Part shown: positions 9,840-15,140 of the stretch, one piece after another
Position numbering within the stretch: position 1 is the stretch's first letter
Layout of the letters: every line of letters begins with the position of its first letter
Assembly: GCA_025774615.1 (NCBI GenBank)
Contig: JALGVQ010000046.1
Coordinates: 1 to 15,140 of the forward strand
DNA length: 15,140 nucleotides
Direction: 5' to 3'
Origin: a bacterium
GTDB lineage: Bacteria; Blakebacterota; Blakebacteria; Blakebacterales; Blakebacteraceae
Made by a program: the position numbers and the translations under genes
The notes under the pieces: model-generated
What the model saw: only the letters and a program-made list of their open reading frames with translations
The model's database searches: none
Told to the model about the DNA's origin: nothing

Positions 9840-12248
9840 CTACAGACACTTGAGGACTATGAGCGTAAGGTCATCGGATTGCGCGCGGTCACCGGCGTGG
9901 GTCAGTACTTCCCGGTAGATCTCATCCCGGATCTCCCGTGCGGCGAGATATGATCGGGAGTTGAGCACATCCATCAGTCGTTCTTCGCCGAACTCCTCTT
10001 CGCGGATATTCATGGCCTCGGTGACACCATCAGTATATATCGTCAGCACATCACCGGGTTCGATGCCGATCTGTCCTTCTTCGTAAACAGCCTGTTCGAC
10101 AACACCGACGAGCAGCCCCCCTTCATCCAGGAGGACCCGTTCGCCTGAACCCCGTATCAGTATCGGGAAATTGTGTCCTGCGTTCACATAGGTGAGAGTG
10201 CGTGTGGTCACGTCGTATTCCGCGAGGAAGAGGGTGACGAATTTCTCCGCCGCGGTGGTACGGAATATCATCGAATTCACCCTCTCCGCAGTCGCGGAGA
10301 GTCCCGACTGTGTCTCATAGACCGCACGCAGGGACGCCTGCAGACTCGCCATCAGCAGAGCGGCCGGAGTTCCCTTCCCGGAGACATCGCCAACCACCAG
10401 AAGCAGCTTCTCGATCGGTTCCTCTTCGGAAATCGGTGAACGGATGAAGTCGAAGTAGTCTCCACCGATCTCCTGGCTGGGCAGATTGATGGCCGAGACC
10501 TCGAATCCGGGGCCTTTCGGGAACCGGATCGGCAACAGAGCCTGCTGGATCTCGCGGGCGACTGCCATCTCTTCCCGGATCCTCTCCTGTTCGATTCGTT
10601 CCTGATGCATCCCGGCATTCTCGATGGCGATTGCAACCTGACTGCCAAGAACAGAAAGGAGCGTGAGTTCCTCGGATTTAAAACCGGTATCAGCAAGTTT
10701 CGCTCCGAGAGTGATTACTCCCACCAGATCGTGTCGCTGCTTCAGCGGGATGACAATCTGTGGATTGAGTCCTTCAAGAGGAGGGCGGTTTCCCAGTTCT
10801 TCTTCAGGGATCTCGGCTGTAAGCCGGTCGAATTTTACCGGCCCGGATGCCCGGGCCAATGCTTCGGCCACCGGGTCACCGAGACGGAATATGGCCCGGC
10901 CCGGCCCGGCTGCCGCCCGTCTGCGCGCATCGAGCAGACCTTCCTCGGGAGTCTGGTCGATCAATCCATCATCACTCTCGAGCGCCTTCGGGGGCTTGAG
11001 TTCCCATTCCCGCTGTTTCAGGGGGGGAGGACCCCGACGGACGAACCGGAATGCCCCCGTCTTGCGGTCGAGCAGGATGATCGCGGCCTCCTCGACCAGA
11101 AAGGCCTTTTCAAGGGTCTGATACGTCGCCCGCATCAGCGAATCCATATCGAGGATGCCGATGATGTTGTTCGCGCTCTCCCGCAGGATATTGCGATAAT
11201 CGGTCGTATCCCTGATGAAGAAGCGGTCGACCAGCATTTCGATCCAGCCGCGCAGGGGTTGGAACGCCAGCACCGCGATCACAATGAAGACGATCTGCAC
11301 GAACGCGGAGTTCGTCTCCATCCCCCCCATGAGTGACTGGTACAGGTCGGTAAAAAGAGTGTAGAGCAGGAAGAATATGCCGACGACCACACCGGTTGCG
11401 GCAGAGTAGATCATGCTGCGTTTTGCCAGGACCTGTACGTCAAGGAACTGGTGTCTCACGATCACCCACGCGATCGCCCCACAACCCGTCAGGATGCCCG
11501 TCGACAGCATCAGTGCAGTCAATCCCTGGGGAAGCTGCAGGAATGGAAGCAGTATGGGCACTACTTCCGCCACGATATAGAGACCGACCCCGATACCTAT
11601 ACCGACCTGCAGGATCGTCAGCTGCATCGAGAGTCTGCGGTTAGTGAGGGTCTTTCCCGTTCTCCAGAGGAAGTAGATCGCCATGCTCACGAAGAGGACG
11701 TTCACACCCGCCCAGAGCTGGATATGCGCGCTTATCAGGATCTTCAGGAGGCCGGTGATAAAGAAGAGCGCCATCTTGAAAACCGCCAGGAATGGTCCGA
11801 GCAGTCCACCGGGAGCGCGCATATCGGATATATCAAGAACTGTGCTGTCGAGGGAGAGCACGACCACCACAAGATGGAGGAAGTAGGGCAGGTAGATCAG
11901 CCAGGAGAGACGGGGATGACGCTTCAGACTGTCTGCTTCCCTGGGAAATATCAGACTGAACAGGACCAGCGTGGGAAAGAAGAATTCCCAGAGGACGGCG
12001 AACTCACGGATATTCGGTATACCGACCGGGGCCTCTCCAGCCGCCTCCAGTACACTTGCCGTGGCGGGACTGGTGAGTGTGGAACCGAGCGCGCTCATCA
12101 GCGCGCCGAGTCCCCCGAAGAAGAGCATGGTCGCCGTCACACGGTTGAGCCGCCGTCCGGTTCCTTCACGGAAAATGACTGAGCCCAACAGCATGAGCAG
12201 CAGACCGCTAGCCAGGAAAATCCCGACCTGCAGCCCCTGAAAGGGCAT
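9840..12248 (-). CDS. Membrane GAF-SpoIIE (PP2C-type) serine phosphatase, RsbU-like
   Basis: Probably dephosphorylates the STAS protein encoded two genes upstream, making it the input phosphatase of a partner-switching system. The 802-residue protein has about ten predicted membrane helices (roughly 7-26, 36-56, 83-102, 114-134, 148-174, 178-197, 212-236, 243-264, 279-303, 314-338). A GAF-like sensor domain (about 360-545) has a long charged, Pro-rich insertion (about 404-490). A short helical linker with EIQQALLP (566-573) leads to a SpoIIE/PP2C domain (575-800). Metal-binding motifs are visible: GGDYFDF (Asp597), GDVSGKG (Asp621), NAGHNFP (689-695), TDGVTEA (Asp740) and QSDDLTL (Asp792/793), so catalysis should be intact. 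The ATG lies two bases past the RsbW-like stop with only a weak Shine-Dalgarno, suggesting coupling. The membrane part does not match a named sensor I can identify; the signal is unknown. Confidence 0.9.
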   Translation of the reverse strand: MPFQGLQVGIFLASGLLLMLLGSVIFREGTGRRLNRVTATMLFFGGLGALMSALGSTLTSPATASVLEAAGEAPVGIPNIREFAVLWEFFFPTLVLFSLIFPREADSLKRHPRLSWLIYLPYFLHLVVVVLSLDSTVLDISDMRAPGGLLGPFLAVFKMALFFITGLLKILISAHIQLWAGVNVLFVSMAIYFLWRTGKTLTNRRLSMQLTILQVGIGIGVGLYIVAEVVPILLPFLQLPQGLTALMLSTGILTGCGAIAWVIVRHQFLDVQVLAKRSMIYSAATGVVVGIFFLLYTLFTDLYQSLMGGMETNSAFVQIVFIVIAVLAFQPLRGWIEMLVDRFFIRDTTDYRNILRESANNIIGILDMDSLMRATYQTLEKAFLVEEAAIILLDRKTGAFRFVRRGPPPLKQREWELKPPKALESDDGLIDQTPEEGLLDARRRAAAGPGRAIFRLGDPVAEALARASGPVKFDRLTAEIPEEELGNRPPLEGLNPQIVIPLKQRHDLVGVITLGAKLADTGFKSEELTLLSVLGSQVAIAIENAGMHQERIEQERIREEMAVAREIQQALLPIRFPKGPGFEVSAINLPSQEIGGDYFDFIRSPISEEEPIEKLLLVVGDVSGKGTPAALLMASLQASLRAVYETQSGLSATAERVNSMIFRTTAAEKFVTLFLAEYDVTTRTLTYVNAGHNFPILIRGSGERVLLDEGGLLVGVVEQAVYEEGQIGIEPGDVLTIYTDGVTEAMNIREEEFGEERLMDVLNSRSYLAAREIRDEIYREVLTHAGDRAQSDDLTLIVLKCL

Positions 12249-12250
12249 CG

Positions 12251-12673
12251 TCAGCTCTTCTTGACCAGGTTTTTGACCATCACGATAACGGTACCTGCTG
12301 CTGAGGGAACAATCTTGACCTCATCCATCAATGATTCAACAATGAGAAGTCCCCTGCCGTTAGGCTTGGTCAGGTTTTCCGGTGTGAGAGGATCATCAAC
12401 CGACGCAACATCGAACCCGTTCCCCTGGTCCCTGACCGTGATCTTCAGCTTTTCCATGGAACAGTCGAAACGAAGGGTCACATACTTGTCAGGCTCGAGA
12501 TTGTTGCCGTGCTCCACAGCGTTATTGACAGCCTCGGTGACCGCAATACAGATATCCTGCATAAGACTGGTGTCCACATCGCATTTCCGACCGACCTTCT
12601 CGGTCAGACGCTCGGCCTTGACGACCGCGTTCGGGTGGCTCCGGTACTTCTTCTCGATAGTCTGGTTTTTCAA
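12251..12673 (-). CDS. Anti-sigma/serine kinase of the RsbW/SpoIIAB type
   Basis: A 140-residue GHKL ATPase likely to phosphorylate the adjacent STAS protein and to bind a target (classically a sigma factor) when the STAS partner is phosphorylated. ATP-site motifs are the N-box AVTEAVNNAVEHGN (44-57, Glu47 and Asn51), the G1 box RDQGNGFD (81-88) and the G2 box GRGLLIV (106-112). Length and motif spacing fit RsbW-like HATPase_c_2 proteins, not histidine kinases; there is no phospho-accepting His domain. The start is a TTG overlapping the STAS stop (TTGA). No other in-frame start would keep the domain whole, and the Shine-Dalgarno is poor, so translation probably depends on coupling to the upstream gene. 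The phosphatase gene follows after two bases. The true target cannot be read from this window because no sigma factor is present. Confidence 0.88.
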   Translation of the reverse strand: MKNQTIEKKYRSHPNAVVKAERLTEKVGRKCDVDTSLMQDICIAVTEAVNNAVEHGNNLEPDKYVTLRFDCSMEKLKITVRDQGNGFDVASVDDPLTPENLTKPNGRGLLIVESLMDEVKIVPSAAGTVIVMVKNLVKKS

Positions 12674-13011
12674 GATCCGTAACTGGTAACGGCTTCTTCA
12701 GTAGATCCGTAGACGTCGAATACCCGGTCGAGCTTCGTAATACGGAGGACTTCCTCTATCTTCTCCGTAACGCTCGCCAGCCGAAGGTCGCCTCCACTCT
12801 TTCTGATGGCGGATAGTCCACCGATCAGTATCCCCAGACCAGACGAATTCATCCAGTCCACATCCTTCAGGTCGATTACGACGCTCCTGGTGCCTGTCTC
12901 GATCAGCTCGTGGAGCTTCTCATGCAGTGAAGTGGCATCAGGACCACCCATGATCTTACCCTGCAGGTGCAGAACGGCTACATCACCACTGGTAACGTGC
13001 TTGATCTGCAT
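12670..13011 (-). CDS. STAS-domain anti-sigma factor antagonist (RsbV/SpoIIAA type)
   Basis: A 113-residue single STAS domain. When unphosphorylated, such proteins bind the RsbW-like kinase and free its target; phosphorylation on a conserved Ser or Thr blocks this. The hallmark is DLKDVDWMNSSGLGIL (47-62), in which Ser56 or Ser57 is the likely phosphosite. N-terminal strands (MQIKHVTSGDVAVLHLQGKI) and length are normal for RsbV/SpoIIAA. The ATG at 13011 has a good GAGGAG ten bases upstream. It is first of four tightly spaced genes (STAS, RsbW-like, SpoIIE phosphatase, sugar mutase). It ends in a four-base overlap with the kinase gene, the usual arrangement for keeping partner amounts matched. 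Not named rsbV here because the regulated output is unknown. Confidence 0.9.
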   Translation of the reverse strand: MQIKHVTSGDVAVLHLQGKIMGGPDATSLHEKLHELIETGTRSVVIDLKDVDWMNSSGLGILIGGLSAIRKSGGDLRLASVTEKIEEVLRITKLDRVFDVYGSTEEAVTSYGS

Positions 13012-13078
13012 TCTTCAATCTCTCCTCTGTCAATTCCTGAACCGTGCCAACCCGGCGAAACACCGATCCCGGTTGATT

Positions 13079-13108
13079 AGTATGCAGTAATTCTCACGTC
13101 CACGTCCA
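13079..13108 (-). promoter_or_regulatory. Weak candidate sigma-70-type promoter before the partner-switching operon
   Basis: The minus strand has TGGACG (13108-13103, 4 of 6 to the -35 consensus), an 18-base spacer and CATACT (13084-13079, 4 of 6 to -10). It lies in the only sizeable gap (13012-13145) between the aminotransferase and the STAS gene, with about 60 bases of leader. No convincing terminator hairpin with a T-run is seen in this gap, so read-through from upstream is also possible. Confidence 0.25.
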
Positions 13109-13145
13109 GTACCCGTATCGATCGGAACCCGGAGAGGTTTCTTGT

Positions 13146-14336
13146 TCAGATCCCCAGTTTGTTCAACGCACCGGTGATCTTGTCGACTGCCTTCTCAAGA
13201 TCCTCCATAGACGCGGCATATGAGATACGCAGGAATCCGCTGGCCCCAAACACCTCACCCGGCACCAGACCGACTTCCGCTTCCTCAAGGAGCCAGATGG
13301 CAAACTCGATGTCCCCGCTGACATCAGGCACAGCCGCGATGGCTTCCGATGCGTCGACCATGAGGTAGAACGCACCCTCGGGCGGCACATCCACACGGAA
13401 TCCCGGTATACCCCTGACCGCTTCCAGCAGATAGTCACGGCGTTTCCTGAACTCCTTCAGCATCATCCCGACAAAATCTTCTTCGCACCTGATACAGGCG
13501 AGTGCAGCCGCCTGGGCAAGAGCGCTGGGATGGTGGGTCGCCTGACCCTGGAAGGAAGTCACCTTGCCGATCCACGGCTGCGGACCGACCAGGTAGCCGA
13601 TTCTCCAGCCCGGCATGGCGTAGGTCTTCGAAAAAGCGCCCACAAGCGCCGTCAGGTCCGCCGCCTCATCAGAGACCGCCGCAGGCGAGAGGAATGGCCC
13701 GCCACCATAGGTGATTTCGTCGTACACCTCATCGCTGATGATGGCAACGCCGGCGTCCACACAGATCTCGGTGATCGCCCTTACTTCATCAGCCGTGTAA
13801 AATGCCCCGCTCGGGTTGCTGGGGTTGTTGAAGATCAGGCAACGTGTTCTGTCGGTGATCGCGCCTCTGAGCTCATCAGGAGTGATCTTGAAACCATTTG
13901 TACTCTTGCCCTCGACGATGCGCGGAACGCCGCCCAACAGTTCTATAACGGCCATATACGTGACCCAGTAGGGTGACGGCAGGATGACCTCATCACCCGG
14001 ATCCAGCAGGACAGAGGCTGCGTTGAAAATCGCGTGCTTGGCGCCGTTGGTGAACACGATCCGATCGGGTGTGACCTTCAGGCCCTTGGTGCGCTCCAGG
14101 TAGCCGGCCAGCGCCTCTCGCACTTCGGGATACCCTGGTGTGGGGCCATATGTTGTAGGACCTTCGAGGGCCTCTTTCGCTACAGCTTCACGCACCGATG
14201 CGGGAGGCGTGAAATCAGGCTCACCGGCAGCCAGAACGATGACGTCCCGTCCTGACTGTTTCAGCGCCTTTGCTTTCTCAGTGAATGCGACGGTAGCAGA
14301 CGGCTGGAGGGTACTGATCTGTTTCGATATGTACAT
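13146..14336 (-). CDS. aspC: Class I pyridoxal-phosphate aspartate aminotransferase
   Basis: Transfers the amino group between aspartate (or a related amino acid) and 2-oxoglutarate in the cytosol. From the ATG at 14336 the protein has 396 residues, normal for the subgroup I-gamma (Thermus/Bacillus-like) enzymes. It shows AAGEPDFTPP (36-45), TYGPTPGYPEVREA (62-75), TNGAKHAIFN (96-105), NPSNPSGA (171-178), SDEVYDEI (201-208), the PLP-binding Lys237 in SKTYAMPGWRIGY, and Arg370 in FLRISYA that binds the substrate carboxylate. The ATG is preferred because AAAAGG lies seven bases upstream. A TTG at 14354 would add MRKGRS and crowd the coaD stop. It follows coaD after 25 bases, so it is likely co-transcribed with rsmD-coaD. 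Related enzymes act on prephenate or other amino acids, so the exact substrate is inferred. Confidence 0.9.
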   Translation of the reverse strand: MYISKQISTLQPSATVAFTEKAKALKQSGRDVIVLAAGEPDFTPPASVREAVAKEALEGPTTYGPTPGYPEVREALAGYLERTKGLKVTPDRIVFTNGAKHAIFNAASVLLDPGDEVILPSPYWVTYMAVIELLGGVPRIVEGKSTNGFKITPDELRGAITDRTRCLIFNNPSNPSGAFYTADEVRAITEICVDAGVAIISDEVYDEITYGGGPFLSPAAVSDEAADLTALVGAFSKTYAMPGWRIGYLVGPQPWIGKVTSFQGQATHHPSALAQAAALACIRCEEDFVGMMLKEFRKRRDYLLEAVRGIPGFRVDVPPEGAFYLMVDASEAIAAVPDVSGDIEFAIWLLEEAEVGLVPGEVFGASGFLRISYAASMEDLEKAVDKITGALNKLGI

Positions 14337-14361
14337 TGATCTGCCTTTTCTCAATGAAGTG

Positions 14362-14859
14362 TCAGGACGGACCAGATGAGAATTTAGCTACGAGGGCTTC
14401 GGCGACAACCGGCGGCACATGCGGGGTGACATCACCACCCAACCTTGCCACCTCCCTCACAATCTTGGAATTCACGTAGGTGAATCGCTCCGAGGGCATG
14501 AGGAGGACCGTTTCCACCTCCGGATAGAGAGACTTGTTCATCAGGGCCATCTGGAACTCGTACTCGAAATCCTTGACTGCTCTCAAGCCCCTGACGATCG
14601 CTGTGGCCTGGCGCTGCCGGGCGAATTCAGCCAGCAGACCATCGAATACCTCTACCGTTACCTGGTCGATCCCGCTGGTAACCTCTTTGGCCAGTCCAAG
14701 CCGCTCATCAATATTGAACAGGGGCGCCTTCTCGACATTATGAGCAATGAGAATGATGATCTCGTCGAAGATCCGGGAAGAACGACGTATGATATCCAGA
14801 TGTCCGTTGGTGATAGGATCGAACGTACCGGGGTAAATTGCCAGTCTGGACACTTTCAT
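14362..14859 (-). CDS. coaD: Phosphopantetheine adenylyltransferase
   Basis: Transfers AMP from ATP to 4'-phosphopantetheine to form dephospho-CoA, the penultimate step of coenzyme A synthesis; a soluble hexamer in studied bacteria. The 165-residue protein is full length. It has the nucleotidyltransferase motif YPGTFDPITNGHLDII (9-24, with the TxGH-type Asn-Gly-His), a VRGLRAVKDFEYEFQMALMN segment (88-107) that contacts substrate, and the C-terminal VNSKIVREVA motif related to the ISSTxVR signature. The ATG overlaps the rsmD stop by four bases; a GTG six bases further in is an alternative start with better Shine-Dalgarno spacing from GGAGGG. The rsmD-coaD pair is widespread in bacteria and supports the call. 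Confidence 0.96.
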   Translation of the reverse strand: MKVSRLAIYPGTFDPITNGHLDIIRRSSRIFDEIIILIAHNVEKAPLFNIDERLGLAKEVTSGIDQVTVEVFDGLLAEFARQRQATAIVRGLRAVKDFEYEFQMALMNKSLYPEVETVLLMPSERFTYVNSKIVREVARLGGDVTPHVPPVVAEALVAKFSSGPS

Positions 14860-15140
14860 CCCTCCCTGTCATGCTCCAGGTCGATCCAGAGACTGAGGAC
14901 CGTGTCACCGAATGCCTGTTCACGGTCAGGCAGGAGTCCCCACGGCGCCAGGGGCGGATCACCCCGGTGCTCCACTACCAAAGTACCTCCCGGCTCGATA
15001 AGCTCCAAGACGGACTCAGCAAGGAGCCTCTCGAGGTCACTGAATCGATAAGGGGGATCGCAGAAGCAGAGATCGAATCGCCGATCAGTCTTCTTCAGAT
15101 GCCGGGCTGCCCGCTCGACCTCCATCCTCATGATCTCACT
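14856..15140 (-). CDS. rsmD: 16S rRNA (guanine-N2) methyltransferase RsmD, partial
   Basis: The C-terminal ~94 residues of a methyltransferase that modifies G966 (E. coli numbering) of 16S rRNA during 30S assembly. The reading frame is open through the right edge, so the N-terminus and the SAM-binding motif I lie outside the window. What is visible is the catalytic DLCFCDPPYRFSDLERLL region with the DPPY motif typical of N2-guanine/N6-adenine methyltransferases. It is followed by ELIEPGGTLVVEHR, a common RsmD strand/turn, and a short tail. Coupling to coaD by a four-base ATGA overlap is the usual rsmD-coaD arrangement and helps rule out other DPPY methyltransferases. ATG codons near 15131 and 15125 are internal, not true starts. 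Confidence 0.88.
   Translation of the reverse strand, partial: SEIMRMEVERAARHLKKTDRRFDLCFCDPPYRFSDLERLLAESVLELIEPGGTLVVEHRGDPPLAPWGLLPDREQAFGDTVLSLWIDLEHDREG

Noticed and set aside
11451-12182. Plus-strand open frame opposite the phosphatase membrane region
   Set aside because: It is rich in Glu/Arg/His/Gln, as expected for the complement of hydrophobic codons, and has no motif or credible ribosome-binding site.
13025-13060. TGGCACG followed by ATTGA upstream of the STAS gene, resembling a sigma-54 -24/-12 promoter
   Set aside because: The -12 element is missing at the required spacing (the bases there are AGGA, not TTGC), and the site runs into the Shine-Dalgarno.
13097-13108. Direct repeat of TGGACG (minus strand) in the gap before the STAS gene
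   Set aside because: Two six-base copies in tandem are too short to claim an operator; one copy is noted only as part of a weak promoter candidate.
14337-14354. TTG start for the aminotransferase at 14354
   Set aside because: The ATG at 14336 has AAAAGG at seven bases and gives the usual family N-terminus.

Overview
The window is about 15.1 kb of densely packed bacterial DNA. Every recognised gene is on the minus strand, so transcription runs from high to low coordinates. Many neighbours overlap by 1-4 bases. All genes are intact except the one cut by the right edge. I see no tRNA, rRNA, CRISPR array, insertion sequence or phage gene. A full Kdo (3-deoxy-manno-octulosonate) pathway marks a Gram-negative-type, LPS-making cell. 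A SpoIIE/RsbW/STAS partner-switching module with a ten-helix GAF phosphatase, and a gene order unlike the enterobacterial one, suggest a lineage outside the Gammaproteobacteria. A deltaproteobacterial or FCB-like/candidate-phylum bacterium is possible, but the sequence alone does not settle this.

Layout in transcription order. (1) 15140-13146: rsmD (5' end off the window), coaD and a class I aspartate aminotransferase; rsmD and coaD overlap by 4 bases. (2) A 134-base gap with a weak candidate promoter, then 13011-8433: a STAS anti-anti-sigma protein, an RsbW-type ATPase, a membrane GAF-SpoIIE phosphatase and a phosphomannomutase/phosphoglucomutase. (3) A 169-base gap with an extended -10 promoter, a stem-loop and a 16-base perfect palindrome, then a secreted LysM protein (8263-7055). 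(4) A strong intrinsic terminator only 12 bases before a UvrD/PcrA helicase (6953-4758). This is followed without a break by kdsB, pyrG, kdsA, kdsC and kdsD, down to position 2.

How the genes work together. KdsD makes arabinose-5-phosphate, KdsA condenses it with PEP to Kdo-8-phosphate, KdsC removes the phosphate, and KdsB activates Kdo with CTP, which PyrG supplies. The left block therefore encodes the whole route from ribulose-5-phosphate to CMP-Kdo plus its nucleotide supply. The phosphomannomutase also feeds envelope sugars. The partner-switching trio probably turns a membrane or cytosolic signal into release of an unidentified target protein; no sigma factor is encoded here.

The points most worth a second look are: a KdsA of the metal-dependent type whose usual metal-ligand Cys is Asp; the orphan partner-switching operon ending in a sugar mutase; the terminator crammed against the uvrD ribosome-binding site; and the palindrome covering a possible Shine-Dalgarno of the LysM gene.
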